A stretch of DNA of 64,000 bases from Seriola aureovittata (GCF_021018895.1 NC_079364.1:2722401-2786400), one strand, 5' to 3'. Shown: positions 10,311 to 25,425, counted from the first letter of the stretch. Notes: a model not told the origin generated them from the letters alone. Numbers and translations: made by a program.

Positions 10311-13300
10311 TCCATTAATCAATACACAAATAAATGTTGTTCCTAATGTTTAATCGGCGTTACTATTACGCACCACAAGTGTTTGTACCGTGAACCATAG
10401 TTCACCCTAAAAAAAAATAATAAGCTGCATCATCAGTTGAACAAGTACATGAAGAATGAAGCTCCATATTTATTAAAGGAGTCACGAGGAAGTATCGGAC
10501 TGTTGAGGTTTGTATCCTCTGGTTTGGTGAAGGTAACTAAAGCACTTTGGTTAAGGAGAACGATTTGGTTAAATGTAAATACACAGAGCAGGATCTTTCC
10601 CTAACCTTAACCAAGTGACGTGAGAGTCTAAACATAACCATATAAAACTTTAATAATGCACTAGACCTCTGCATGTGGTTATTATACTGCTCGATTGGAT
10701 ATATCGGTGGAAAAACTTTTCAATTATGTAAATTCACACCATTTAGTCATTACTTTAATAGAAAAAAAACATTTTGTACGAAACAGAGGGACTGTAGATT
10801 AGTCTTATATAAACATAATTTCAAAGAGAGGATTGCAGCACAAACATAGATGAAAACTAGTAATTTCTTTCCTATGCAACAACTGATTTCGCAGAGATGT
10901 TAAAAACTATATTAAAATGGAAAAGAAACCACAGTCTCCAAAAGGTATTCTGCAGCCAAACAACTGCACAGTGGCTCCAGCAGTTCAACAGTTGCCTCAG
11001 CGGTTTTTATAGACAATTCATTTCCAACGCACGAGTCCAATAACAGTGCAGCAGATCAATAATGCTGTTCCCCCGAGCAGTTAGTCTTCCAAAGCTCCCA
11101 TCATTACCACAGGCTGCGTCAGTGCGCCTCAGGAGAGCGGTTCACCTGGAGCGGAAACTGTGTGAGGATGTGGGCCGAAACAATGCACAGTTGGTATTTC
11201 TCAACCTCCTCGACGATGCGTGTTTCTTTATTCCGCAGAGAGTTTATTTTTTCATGTTGATGCGTGGACGTGCTCCCCTCTGACAGGGACTGTACCCGAC
11301 TCTGTCCCTCCTCGGTGCAGGAGCTGACCTCACAAAGCAAGAGTTATAGTTTAGCTTTTATGGACCGTGCACCGCCGTGCTGTGGGGGTCACTGGGTCAA
11401 CAGGTGCTTAACTGAAAGGCTGGCCTCTGCAGTTGCCAGCTGTCATTATTCTCTGCAGAGTTTTTGGCATTTCATTTACTGTAGAGACACAACTATTGTT
11501 ATTGTCTGTGGAAACGGTAGTTGTGAAAGCAGTCTTATCAAAAGGGGCCATTTAGTAGCTGTTCTAGAGCTTTCTGTTACAGACAACAAGCTACTGCATG
11601 GACATTGTTGTGAGATTGTTTTGTCAGTTAATAGTAACCAAGGTTAAAATGAACGTTTAAGCCAAATGGAGATGAGTAGTCGTCGGAAAAATGGAAATTT
11701 GAACACCTACATCTTCCATGACAAGTGGGCAAACGAGCATTGATCGAAGGCTCCAGAGGAGTGATCATATGGACCTTGTGTTCAGGTTGTTTTGTCAACT
11801 AATATTTAGAGAAAAGGGAACATGGCCTCAAATCTTAGTGAAGCCACAAAAGCAGCTAAAAGAAGCACAGATGATGAATTGTTTACAACCCTTCTCATCC
11901 ACTGCACAGTGAATTTGAACTTTCACCTTCAGGGAAACGCAAACGTGCACAAGACAATCCTTTGGTGCTCCTGACTTTAGACAGCAGGTTAATGTGATGT
12001 GGTGAACAGAGCAGGCTTGACAACCTGTCTGAGAATACCAGTGATTAGTTAACCCTTTATCTTCTAGTTTCTCACTGAAGTTCTGACTCCAGTTTCAAAA
12101 ACTGAAGTACTAATAAAAGTAGATCTGTTCCAGAGGCAACTTTAATACTAATGTCAGGAAGTATAGTTTTTAGGGTCAGAGAGTTCTAAGTTGATTGCTC
12201 CTATAACAGTTTACAAGGTTGTGTAGCTAAAGGAGAATAATTCTTTTAGTGCACTGCCTAAATATACAGCCTATGTAATAACACAGGGCATGCAGATATT
12301 GCTGAGGAAATGTGGAGACTTTTATTTCCTTGAATGCCATGCCCCTGCTGACTGATAATGAGCAACATTTTGAGGTCAGGTAATCATATGCAAATCTGTT
12401 TTCCTGCTGAACTGAATTAGATCAAACAAAAATGATGACAACAAGATTTATTTTGATCATTCACATATTAACGTGATTAACCGTCTGCAAAAAACAAAAC
12501 AAATACGCTCTGACTCTGGTTACTGGCAAAGGAGTTATTGTCTAGTGCTGAACGTCATGACAGCATGGCTGCCCTGTAATGAAGCCCGTGCTTTTTACTG
12601 CTGCGGCGCCGGGGTCTGCAGTATGTAATTATACAACAACAGTTGTTAGCCACAGGAAAAGGTCACAGATGTTGGGAGTACGTGCGAAAAAGTTTCAACT
12701 CAATTGTTCTAAGTGAATTTCCACACGAGAGACTGGACTTGCAGCTACCTGAGACAACTCTCTAAAATTACAGCAAGAAGAAAAATTAGGTGTGATTTGA
12801 CAAAAGCAAAAGAAATTATATGACAAACTTTTTTCCTTTTTATTTAAGAGGTTAACAGTGAGCAAGATGTTTAATTGTTGCTTTGGGCTCTTTACAACTT
12901 AAGGAGGTGATTTAGAAATTACAATCTTTGAGAGAAATTACACCAGGTGTGAGCAGAATAACTGTAAAGCTGCTTATAAAACGCAGAAGCAACTGACAGG
13001 CTTTGATCAGATCTGTGCACGCCGTGTAGTTAACACTGTATATACTGAAGCTTCCATTCAAACACAGCACAATGGAGTTGTTGAGAGCCTTTTGAATCTC
13101 TGCCACATGGTCACTTATTTTAGCTCAGTGTGCGCGCATGCTTTCCACATGCTGTAAGCAATTTGTGTGGTAGTTGGCAAGACGGCCGAACCAGTGCGGT
13201 AATCTTTGGATCGTGCTGCTACATGGATGGTGGCTGTGGCTCTGTGAGTATCCTGACTGTCTGCCTGGGTGCCAGGCCACGGGAATGAGCCCATCCCCGC

Positions 13301-16300
13301 CGCTGTCTGCCTGCGAACGACACCGTTGAAGCTTTGTGCCTGAAGGAGACGGGGAGGTCTGCTGTGGGAACGACTCTGAGTTTAATTTTTTCTGCTGAAC
13401 TCTTTCATCCCGTCGTTTGCAGGTCGGGGGAGAATGTGCTTCGCATGACCCTAAAGGAACTCTGGACGGCACTGTTCCTGACGTGCCACCACCATTTTAG
13501 ATCCTAATGAGCTTTGCTTTGCAATGTGTTTGCAATGTGTTTGCCCCCAGCTGCCCCCTCTGTTACTGTTGCCACCCCCTGTCAAGCTCTCTGTTCTCAC
13601 ACCACACACATGCAGCTTACAGTAACAACAGTGGCAGATTCATCATCCAGGCTCTTTGCTATTTTTGACACAGTGTGTAGGGGAGGGGAGACTCGTATGG
13701 AGGTAGATTTACATACAATAATACAACGGAGAGGTGAAGGAACGCCCAGATGTGACCAGATGTGCTTTGCCTTGCTTTGTGGTTTTCTTTTAATGAGCAT
13801 TAAATGATCGGGAAGAAAGTGAAACTATTAAATATAAAAGGCCAAATAAGAAATGCCCGACATTACATTCCTCTAATTACATCCTGTGTTGTCTAATGAA
13901 GCTATCAGAGGTCCGTGATGGAAGTATTCAACAGCATCATTTGTAGAGGATTGTCTGACTGTAGCATATTGTGGATAATGAGGAATTACTCAGTAACAAC
14001 CCCATCGCTTCGCTGCCAAAACCTCTACAAACCCTAAAACACCACTTAAACCAGAACCAAGTAATGTAAGTTTAACATATCCTGTTTGACGTGGTTTGAA
14101 CACATGTATGTTAGCTTAGCAGCAGATGTTTTTAAAAAACAGACTCCCTCTGTTGTTAGCTGTAGCCACTGTTAAACGTCAGTCAGTTTTCATACTTTAA
14201 ATAAATGAGGTTTAAATGTAAAAGTCCCCAATAGTCAGAAGAAGAGCTGCTACAATGATATTGTATAAATAATATTGAGTCAAATCTAAATCTATACGGT
14301 TGCAACAAGTTATTATAACTATCATGGCCAAATCAAAAAACACCACTCAGCAGTATCTTTCCAAACATTTCAGTTCAAAATATGCAGCTAATGTTTTGCC
14401 ATAGCACAACACATGCAACGATAATTATTCATTTTGTTGTTTTAGGGTTTATTTTGTTCGTCTCTCGTGGTTTTATAATGTATCTGTATTTGTTTGGGTG
14501 ATCGAGTCCAAATAGTCTCTGAGTAACTGACTGAAATGCAAAAAGTGTTGCAGCTGTCTCCAGTTGCCCCCCTCTCCTTCTTTGTTTTTGGACGAGTAGG
14601 ACAAAGACCGCTTCACATTTCTAGCTGCCTAAAATGTGATCCACCAAACCTTTTGTTAAGTTTGTTTGTTTTAAAATGAGAATACTAGAAAAGGGTTTTT
14701 AAATATGTTCTTGATGCTAAAAGACTTTCACTTTTAATGCTACATGAGAAAAGGCTTTTAAGGAGCAGCACTAACCGACGTCTATCCGGCAGAAGTCACT
14801 CATGTGTGAACTTTCCCAAATGCAGTGAAGAACAGCACAGAGCTGCTAACTTTGGCCCGTGGTCTGATAGAAACCGGAAAAAGAAGCCACCTCCATCCAA
14901 ACTGTTTAAATGTCAAGTATCACCCTGAGTGCTCTACTTCAACATGTGGAGAAATCCAAGCTTGACAGACCTGCTGTGGCTAGTTATGGCTGCTGAGCTG
15001 TGATTAGACAATTATTGTTTGGGGGTGGGGGTGGTTATGGTTTAGTGAACGGTCAGAGAAGTATTGACTTACTTTTCCATCCTATAGTTACATAAGATCC
15101 GTGTCTGACTGTGAGCGACTGTGACCGCACTGTAATGTTATTTTCTACATTTAGCTCCATCTGGACGTTTTGGCCATTAAATGTTAAACTCTAAATTTAA
15201 CATCTGCGTTGAGGCTCTCAAGACTTTTCGCGGAGCACTCTTCAAAAACGTGGCCACCGTGCACACGCCTTGTTAAACTCCTTTTTTATTGAATGGCCAT
15301 TCAGTCATTTTATTTTAAGCTTCGTACCTCATCCTTCTTATTGTTTTAATACTTTTACTATTAAAGTTTTATATAATCTAATTCGCTTTATTGACTTTTT
15401 AATTTTCTGGTTTTGGTCCCGTCTTTTTTTTAATTAATTTATTTTTTATTTCAGTTTTATTTAATGAGGTAATTTCTTCTTTAACCTTGGTTGTAAACAC
15501 TCAGTGATAGTCCACAGTCCTTTTAGTGACACACTGCACAGCTCAGTGGAATATGACTTTCAAGGAAAGGCAGCATATGAGGTCAGTATTGTGGTTTCAG
15601 TATCATGAAACAAAGCTTTTCCAATCCTGTTCTCCCTTAACGAACTAGAAGAGGTGCTGAATACGCAACTCTTTCCACCAAAACACTGAATGACTCCAGA
15701 TTCTCAAATGAAACGGCCTTTGAGAAACTTCCTGAGCACATTAGGTTATTTAAAAAATAGAAGAAGACATTTATGGAAAATGATCTAATCAAGGGGCAGA
15801 TATTCCTTGAAGTCAACATTGAGGTATTGTTGAGGAAGATCATAGATTATAGGGGAGGTTAGCCAGTGGCCCTTTTTTTCTTCCACATCGCTGTAAATCT
15901 ACAAACTGGCAATAGTTTGAATCATTTCTTGGCTTAAAAACACCCATTAAAAACTAATACGGGCTCAAACCTCCAAAAAATAAAATCACGAATCATCTCG
16001 AACAGGGCGAATGCTGCTGAGAGGCAAGTGACAGATTCTTCTTAATGCCCAAGGTAGTAAATTTCTCTGGGAGCAAACTCAACGAACCACAGAATGCCTT
16101 TACAGTGTTATTATAGCATTATAGCGGCTGTTGGAATAAGCATATTAAAGTGCTAACTACAATCAAACACCTTTTTTACCCGTTACAGCTGCAGGATCCT
16201 GAAATGTATTGTTTTGTCTATATTGTTTTTTTTTAATGAGCTATTTCATATTATCCACACTACTTTGGATTATTTATGCATTATTTATTAAATTGTTTAT

Positions 16301-18615
16301 TTATTGAAAAAAAATCAATATATACTGTACTATATATATATATATATATACATGGTGTCTTAACATGTGTATTTGGCCTATTCCTGATATTTTGGATATA
16401 TTTATTGTGTTTCCATGATGTTGAACTGTGTGTAATTTAGTTTTAATATACTGCGTGTACAGTATTTGCAGCTTGTAATCACATGATCATGGTTCACTTA
16501 TATCTCACACACGATTTATTCTCATAACTGACGTGAGCCAGACGAGGCACATGTGAAAGGTGTTGCTCGCTTCTTGGCGTTTGGTGACTTCAGTCATGAA
16601 AGACAGTGATTGAGGGCTTCTATCCAGATTTGCATGTGCAGCTATGACACATTATACATAGAATTATAATATTAATTAATGTAATGTTGCAACATTGCAA
16701 CAAAATGTACCTTTTTTTGCAAACCAAGAGATGTGAGAGCGTTTGTGTTATTGAATCCAGATGCATATAGCCAAGAGAAACACTCACATCTCAGAGGACA
16801 AAAATGCACAAACTAGCAAAAATCTTCAGGTGCAAAAAGAATCAGGAGAAAATAGTCACCTTCAACATAAATTACAGACCGTGTAATTCTAGGCAGCAGG
16901 AGGAAGGTGGTGGTGGCTTTTTGCAAACCAAACTGCAGAGCAGTCAAAAAAATGCAATGTATTTATTATTATTATTATTTGTTTTTTACACGCTGATTTA
17001 GCAGATTATCTCCTAGAAACAGAAACTGGTTTAATTGTACTTGAGTTTAAATGTTTTGTTGCACAGAGGAATTTGTCTGTGAGGACTGAAAAAACCTCAC
17101 AGATTAGATCAAGGAGCTCTTCCAAGTGAAGCGTTTCCAGCACAGATTGGACACACCGAGCGTCCAAGAACTGTCAAAGCAACAATGGAATTAAATCCAA
17201 TGAATTCCTTTGTGCATCTTTTTTTTCAAGACAGTTTCTCAAAAGGTCTGATGTTCCTCGTGTGTGATGTGCTATTTCTGTGCCTGCTTCCTTTATCTGT
17301 CTGGAGCTTAGGGCGGCAGACAGTTTCAGCTCATGACTGGATGGTGAGGTCATTTCTGTGGAAGGCCTCAGTTTTTGGCGCTTCACCGAAAAGGTTGTGA
17401 TTCAAACACTAGTTAACAAAAGTCTTTCTCAAGTCTTCCTGTATTCAGTTTCGGTAAACAAAGTCAAATGTGTCTCGCTGGGTTCTGGATCTGGGACGCT
17501 GCAGGTTTCTGGAGTGATCTAAACACTCTGTAATTTTCCTGGAGACACTTGGAGAATTGAAGCGAGCGTTCGTGTTTAGAAACGCGAGGCAGTGAAGCCG
17601 CTGCACGAAGAGGCGCTGCTACATGCCGTCACAGGAGGAGCTGGCAGAACCGTGCTGCTCAGGACACACACTGCCACTTCAGTCACGCACTATTTATAAC
17701 ACTATAGCATCGTCTTGTTCTCGGAGTCATCCCAAACACTAACAAACAGAATCTATCAAGAGATCTGTGACCAGGGGGCAGGAAACTGTGTGGAAATCAA
17801 AAAGCAATTACATATACAGTGAATAATGGATTTGTATTATATAGCCAGATCTGTGAACAAGCAATTATTGACATTATCTTTAACATATAAAAATTAGTTG
17901 AGTGTCATTTGTGATGCTAAAGGTGGAATTGCTGAAAAAGAAATCCCAAGAGTGGGATAAAAGTTTTATAGATTAAAACAGAGGCTGCTGTACAAGTGTT
18001 TATAAATGCTGAAATATCCAAAATGGCGGTCCAACCTAAAACCTAAAGCCTACACAAAATTGGGAGACCTGAGCTGAAGTCAGTTGTGGAGAGGCAGAGT
18101 ACATGAGGAGGTGCAGAGGCACAACAAACCTCACAGCAAACGTGCTGCAAACATCGGAGTCCCAGTGTTTTTTATCTAATGCATCAAGTGTAGGGACCTC
18201 AGCGGCGGCGCCTGGCCTCCGCTCCAACACAGCGCTCAGCTTCACTGCAGAAAAACCAAAAAAAAAGTCATGCAAAACAAATAAACAACGGGGGTGACTG
18301 AATATAAGCAAACAAAACAAGATAGAACCATGAGGCCAAACAAAGCTCACAGGAACAAATCCAACTACAAAACAGCAGCCAAATAAAAATAAATGTGGGC
18401 AGGTCAACGGGGTTTGGAGCTAAAACAGAGGCACGGACTAGATAAGTGGTGTAAAGGCTTGTGAATGTGAAATGGTTGTAACTACATGCCTGCATCCAAA
18501 TGCTGCCAGTCACATCAAGGGACAGGAACCAGGAAGAGAATGAGCACAGGCCAACAGGTGCCTTGAATAACCTGGCTCTGATTAGGGAGTCTGGCCTGGG
18601 GCTGCGTTCACTAAC
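10311..18615. other. long gene-free stretch
   Basis: No exon, RNA gene or repeat family recognised with confidence. Local features: a GC-richer block at about 13130-13500 with a 115-codon minus-strand open frame of no recognisable domain, a short TA microsatellite at 16331-16350, and an ATT microsatellite near 16963-16979. The open frame at 11264-11647 (+, 127 codons) has an ordinary composition but no domain. The stretch could be a large intron or an intergenic region. Confidence 0.45.
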
Positions 18616-18801
<186 letters not shown>

Positions 18802-18802
<1 letters not shown>

Positions 18803-21800
18803 TCCCCACCACCACCACATCTGTGTTGAAAAACCATTAATATACATTCTCAACAAGGCGTGCAGTGCTACCGGAGCGCACCTGTGTAACCACGGAGACA
18901 GGTTTACACACATTAGTCACCTGTAACTGACCACATGATCAAATGGTTGATAAAGTCGTCATGTTGCAATATCCGTATGTTTTAACAGTCAAATGACTGT
19001 TATGTGACCGACTGCAGCACAATAATGAAGCCATTTTGAACCTGGCTTTCACAAAGAAACATGATTTTGTGCTTAATCACTTAAATTTTGGCGAATTAGC
19101 TTTTTCTGATACATAATTTTTACTGTCATTGAATATTTTAAATTTCAAAGTCTTGAAATGATCATTTTCCTGCCTTCACCCTTCACTGCAGGTTTGTTTT
19201 CACATATCTTTCTTGCCCTCTTCACTGATACAGTCACAGTCACGACACAAACATCTCCTTTATTTCATTTGTACATAAAGTCCTTGGTGGTGCAGCTGCA
19301 CATATTATAGCTCCGTCACTCGGCTCCTCTGCTGCATCTCTGCACCGCCCTGGAACACTGACCCCAAGTCTGAGGCTCTGATTTCCTGATAATATTTTCA
19401 CTCAGTGTTTCAGACGGCGGTCAAATGGAAAAAACACCCCTGAGCTGCTGTGAGGGGTCAGCGTGTCCTCATCAGGGATCTGGGCTCTGAGATCACAGGT
19501 GAAGGTGTTGGTTGATGCTGACATCTAGTGGTGGAAGCTGCACCGGCAGCACCGCATCACTGCTGGAGGGGAAAACAACAACAGAAATCAATAAATAAAC
19601 GAATGCACATGAAATAAACACACAGTGAGGCAAATAACCTTGAGGTGCACCGTGATTTCCTACTGCCCTCGAAGGGGCCATGCAGTCTCCTGTACCAGAG
19701 ATAACCACAGAGTCACCTGCATCAAACATTCAGCCTTTATATTTGTTTTATGTCACGAGGCGACGAAAACTTTGTGTGACGTGTGTCATATTTAATCATC
19801 ATAGTTTATTTGATGTTTGTTTGCTTTTGAATTGTAATGTGAAATCACCAGCGGCTTCGTTTACTAAACATTTTTAAAAGGGAGATTCCACATTTTACAA
19901 AACAGAATAAACCTTTTAGTTCATGTGAAAAAATGAAAATATTTTACCCAATTTTGCCACTAAGTTTTGAAAGTTTTTAAATAAAAGTATAATGATGATG
20001 ATGATGATATGATCCATGAGGATTACATTAAAACTGGACACACACATACATCACAGTTTGTTAAAATAAATGAAAATACTACTGAGAATTACATTTAGTT
20101 ACAGTTTAACCATTTAACCGTTCTCATTTTGTGTGATGGTTTTTATTCCATATCCATACAGCAGTTAATAAAACTGTAAGACTTTAATCGCCCTGCCATT
20201 ATTAGTGAGCAGATGGTAAATATGAAGGGAGCGCTGTCTGAACTAAAACCTGCAGACTTGCTCTTCAAAGGAAGCAGCTTGTTCCTGTGATAAGTTGCTT
20301 TATCTTCTTCCCTCTGCTTCTTTTTCTTTTTTCATGTCACATCAAAAACCATAAAAGTGACAGAAACCACTTTCAGTTCGTCTCCTTTTGAAAGTCGGCG
20401 GACGGCTTTTGGACGATGACAACTCAATAATTTTAAAATCTTTTAACTGATCTGGAAGTCGTATTGATGATTTCTCTTTCTGAAACTGCTGTTTTGAAGG
20501 AATCTCCAGATGTATGGTTGGCACCCTAATTCAAATCCATTATGGTTGTTGGTGCCTGTTTATTAGCGTCCCAAAAGAAAAGCATAAACAAACATTAAAT
20601 ATTAACGCAGATGTTTTTATTTTTAGCCGCTGTCACTCAAGAGTCTGAGATGACTCACAGCACAAACGTGAGCCGACCACATCGAGGCGTGGCTCCACTG
20701 TCTGGTGCTTCTACTTTTAGAAGACACAATAGTTTTTAGTCATCGTTCTGGTATTTGCTTCTTTATTATATTGCACATGTAGAAACTCTCCTCCGATGCC
20801 TCGGTGTGAGTAGTGTCATCCAGAGCAACAGTTGCTAGGAAGAGCATGTGACATGATGTGACGCATGTGTTTGGCCAAACAAGCTGTGCATGTGACACGC
20901 AGCCACGTGTATGAAGGAAATCAAGGAAACTGAAATTTCTGTCTTTACACTTTGTTTTTTTTTATATATAAATAATGGATCAGTGGAAAAAAAGGGTTGT
21001 TTGTTTTGAAAACCCCAGAGACTTTAAGCTTATTTATTGTTGTTTCACAGCAGTTTTTCTGACTTTAAGTCTGATCCCTCGATCAAATCATCAAACACAA
21101 ATTATAAAAACTTCATGCTAAAATAAAGAGGAGAGATCTCAGTTAATTAAACCAACAAGTTTTCAAAGTGTTCAGTCTGGCAAAAAGAACATGGTCCTCA
21201 TGTGAGAATAGAACAATACGTTGTGTTCAGCGCCATCTCGGCTCCATGTCACCAGGACATATACAACCTAATATTAACATAATTGTTTACATGACCATTG
21301 CTTGGCGTCCTTTGGCTCCATGTAGAATAACCTTGCTCTCACTTATTAAATACATACTTTTTTTTTATAGTATCACTGGATCAAATGACTAAATATAATA
21401 TGCATGGAGTTTTGTGATAATTAGATAATTAGATGTTCTTGCTAATTGTTTTGGTTTTATGGCAGAATTACTGTAGGTTCAGTTCAGACAAGACTGTTTA
21501 ATTTAACTTTTAATGAATGTATTGTATGTATAAACAACAAATAAAAAAAAACAAAAGCAAATACAAAAAACCCCAAAATAAAGCAAACCAACAAAAACCA
21601 AAAATAAAAAATAAATAAATAAAGACAAAAAACCCAGTGCATTTGGTGCCACCTCCAGCACCAAATGCAGACAAGGGAAGTTGAAAGAAAGAACCAGATT
21701 ACATTATTATTATTATTATTATTAATATATAATTATTATACTTATTATAATAAGTATATTTTCCAAGTAAATGCTAATGTTGCTGTGTGTCTGCTTGATG

Positions 21801-24029
21801 CCTAAATAGGCAACTGTTTCACTGAAACATGAATTGAACATAATAAAATAGCATAATGAGACTGAGGTGTTTACATGGTCGTCTCTGTGGTATTATTAAC
21901 TTCAAATAATTAGTGTTCATACAAGCTTGTCCTTCAGCTCCATGCAGGCAGTGACCTTGCTACAAGCTGTTCACATGAACCTTTGACCCGTGAACGAGTC
22001 TCTCAGCATCTGTAAACAAACGCGTTTATTTTGGTGCCACCTGAGGTTTCGCAGCCGCCCACAAACGCAACACGAACGCGCAGTCGTCAGAGCTGTCGCC
22101 TGAAGTAATGGTTACTATCTGAAGCTTTGATGCCGTAAAAGACATTAAGGAGTATGAATGTAAAAGGTTTTTCTATGCCACCATGTGAAACACGTCTAAA
22201 CTCAAAACATTTTCTTTTCCTTTCCATCCCATGTATTGTCCTCTGCTTCCTCACCGGTTGCCACTGACACCATGAAAGCACAAATGTCTTCTTCTACTGA
22301 GAATCCACAGAAGATTGCGCTCTTCCTTTAAGATGTTAAAGCTTGTCATGAGAAAAAAGAAACGCAAGAAACTCCAAAATAGGCTCATAAAGCTTTTATT
22401 GGCTATTCACAATGAAAAGTTAATAAGACGCAGCCAGTGTGTTCCTCATGAATGCCATGAGGCTGATACGGATTCAGACTATAGCCAAGTTGAATAAAGG
22501 CTTTTCAAATTATTCTGGATTGCATTTCTTAAAATAGGATTAAGTGCCAACCGGTGGGATAAAGACAGGGAAGGTGTATCTAAGGGTTAAACCTATAAGA
22601 TATCAAGGCGGAGCCATTCAGCTCTCTCTCCTGCCTTCTGGGTCTCGCTGGTTTCTGCCAGACACAAACCCGAAGAAGATAATTCAACTCCGACAGTGAA
22701 GTATCCTCCCCAGACCTGCAGAAATACATCCTCAGACAACACACACACACACACACACACACACACCTCATGCACGTACACACACATGAATCACACGCTC
22801 TCTGTGGGTTTTAAAGGGGCATCATTAATGCTTTTTCCTGAGCTCGATGTAACGTAACAGTCGGACATGGACTGTAATTAAACCCAGAGAGGAAGCTCAA
22901 AGCAACAGGAATACATAAAGCCACAAACCTGGCTCCGTCTCACAAACAGCTTCCCAGCATTCGCTCTGACGGCTGACCCGAAGCCATGCTCTTCAGTCAA
23001 CGCCGTTAGGACTTTGTGTTTGTTTTGCAAATCTTAATTGACACCTGGATTGAACAGCTCCTGACAGCGTGCGAGGGAAGTGCCAGGCCAGCAGTTATTC
23101 AAATGTCACAGGCCTGTGAGTGAGTTAGAGAGCACCTCGAATGTGGTTACATGTTGTTACATCTTCTGCAGGAAAATCAAGCGCCGAGTTTCATTCTCAC
23201 TCTGACTCTGAGTCAAAAACCATTCAAACCTCCCGAGGAAACCGCACAGGCTTCGGCTTGGTGGAAATTATGCACTTTTTATGATCAACTGAGGAAATAA
23301 GCGAGAGCAAGCGCAGTCGGAGTTTTTCATTATGCCTCTCCAAAGATTTGCAAAGTGTTTCTGTTCAGTCTGAGCCACAGAATCTTTAGCATACAGGGAA
23401 AACACTCATCACATCTAATGTTTATCCGGAACATCTGAGTGCTTCATTTTGGAGAATTTACTGGAGAAAAGAAAATCATTTCAATTCCACGCATGAAACT
23501 TTAATTCAAAATTATCATTGTGGATTTGAAAAGTACATTCAAACAGCTGCGAGCTGCTTGCAAATGCATGGAAACAACGTTTTATGAAAATATCTTTTAA
23601 AAGACGTTTTTCTCATTTGAAACCAGATGCAGCGTGGCCAGTCAGTGTTTCCGGTAATCACACTGAATTAACTTTATATACAATAATAGTGAAAAAGAAG
23701 CTTCAAAACATTCAGATAAGTGCCTTTATGATATTTTGGTTGTTAAATGACCCTCTCACAGCCATTTCTTAAAGTGACTCGGACTGATAAAGCCTTAGAG
23801 CTCTGTAGTCCATATATCAACTTCATTATATAATCTTATATAATCTTAATTATCCTACTGCTGAGTGAGCACTATCTTAATGTTATTAACTATTAATCAC
23901 ACAAAATTATATCTCCGGACTCTCAAACCGAGTGTCTTATTGTTATGAGGGGAAAACTTCATTTTCTGGTGATTTTAAAGCTTTTACTTCAGTTTCCATT
24001 TGGGAAGCCTTTTGTTACATAATACACAT
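18802..24029. other. gene-free stretch with short simple repeats
   Basis: Holds a GAT repeat near 19994-20008, an A-rich low-complexity block at about 21540-21635, an ATT microsatellite with flanking AT-rich inverted sequence at about 21700-21760, and a CA tract at 22740-22767. No exon recognised. The sequence around 22870-23420 is GC-balanced and unique-looking but shows no coding frame I can support. Confidence 0.45.
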
Positions 24030-24535
24030 GTACATAGATTTAATATTTATATTTAACATTGCAAATTCAACATTTACATTTAGATTTGACATTTACATTT
24101 AGCGTTAACATTTAGTTTTATATCTAACATTTATATTTATATTTAACATTTACATTCAAAATTTATTTTTATATTTAACATTTACATTTATATTTAACAT
24201 TTACATTTATATTCAACATTTATATTCAACATTTATATTTAACATTTACATTTAACATTTATATTTAACATTTACATTTATATTTAACATTTACATTTAT
24301 ATTCAACATTTATATTTAACATTTACTTTTATATTTAACATTTATTCTTATATTTAACATTTACATTTATATTCAACATTTACTTTTAGATTTAACATTT
24401 ATATTTATATTTAACATTTACATTTAACATTTACATTTAACATTTATTTTTATATGTAACATTTGGATTTATATTTAGCATTTACTGTATATTTTGATTT
24501 CAGATTTAGTTTTTGATTTCACATTTACATTTAAT
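24030..24535 (+). repeat. degenerate satellite-like array, TTTATATTTAACATTTACA
   Basis: About 500 bp in which the words ATTTAACATTTA, TTTATATTTAAC, ATTCAACATTTA and ACATTTACATTT recur almost without interruption, with basic steps of 6, 12 and 18 bp. Strand-asymmetric: very little G on the + strand. Confidence 0.9.
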
Positions 24536-24540
24536 GACTA

Positions 24541-24800
24541 CCCTTATAAAGGACTTATAAATGGTTTATAATGAGGTTATCAAGGAAGTTAACACTAAAC
24601 CATAAATAAGCAATTACGAACAAGTTATAAGAGTTTTCATACATTGATGCAGGCTCACTATTTGGCATGATCAAGTTAATGCTTGCTGCTCATTAATCAT
24701 ACATATGAATTACTACCATTTATAAGTGGTAAAGGAGCCTAATTGTAAAGTGTAAACACATCATCATTTATTAATGAGTTACTATAAGGCTCCTTTAACA
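24541..24800 (+). repeat. MITE-like element, copy A of the 27174-27440 family
   Basis: Contains ACAAGTTATAAGAGTTTTCA, then CATTGATGCAGGCTCACT, TTTGGCATGATCAAGTTAA and AAAGGAGCCT, ending in AGTTACTATAAGGCTCCTTT. These words recur in the palindromic element 27174-27384 and, reversed, in its right flank up to about 27440. The satellite array directly to the left ends where this element starts. Confidence 0.75.
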
Positions 24801-25391
24801 TTTAACATTTATTTTATACATCGTTAACAATTACATATAACATGTTTTCTGTTTCAAATGAGCTAAATATTCAAAATATATCAGCTTACATCAGTCATGA
24901 TTCAGGTAGAGAAGATTAAGTCATAAAAATACTGTATGACATTTTTTATCTGTGTGATTCTGTACATAATCCCTTCTTCCTTGCAGTCAGTCTGAATGTG
25001 TCTTTTAACTGTAGGAGCCATACAGCTTGTGCGACAGTACAAACAATGTTTTCCAATTCAACATCAAATAGAATTTATCAAAAAACATGTATGCATGAAT
25101 ACATGCATGGATGAATGAATGCATTCAGCTTTCTATGTCAGAAGCCCGGGTGCATGAAGGAGTAATACGTATGAATGAATAAATGAATGAGCCAAAAGGG
25201 GAAATCCTCTCTCCGCTCACTCACTCTGGTGGCGTGCTTGACGAGTCTTTGTTTTAATGAGGTGAATTTATTTACCTATATGTGTTTAGAGTATGTGGCC
25301 GTCGAGATAAGAGCTTCTCGAAATGAACGCCTTTATCCGAGAGGAAGCACCAGCCAGAGAAAGGGCTCCGGTCTGCAACAGGCATTTTCAC

Positions 25392-25425
25392 TTTTCACTT
25401 TGTCTTTTTAAAGACAAAGTGAAAA
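25392..25425. repeat. perfect 16-bp hairpin with 2-nt loop
   Basis: TTTTCACTTTGTCTTT (25392-25407) and its exact reverse complement (25410-25425) are separated by TT. No recognised gene or repeat surrounds it; a run of T does not follow on either strand. Confidence 0.9.

Noticed and set aside
11264..11647. 127-codon + strand frame
   Set aside because: Composition is ordinary, but no domain, no neighbouring exon and no conserved motif could be recognised.
13125..13472. 115-codon minus-strand frame in a GC-richer block
   Set aside because: No domain; His/Ser/Gln-rich composition as expected from GC-rich non-coding sequence.
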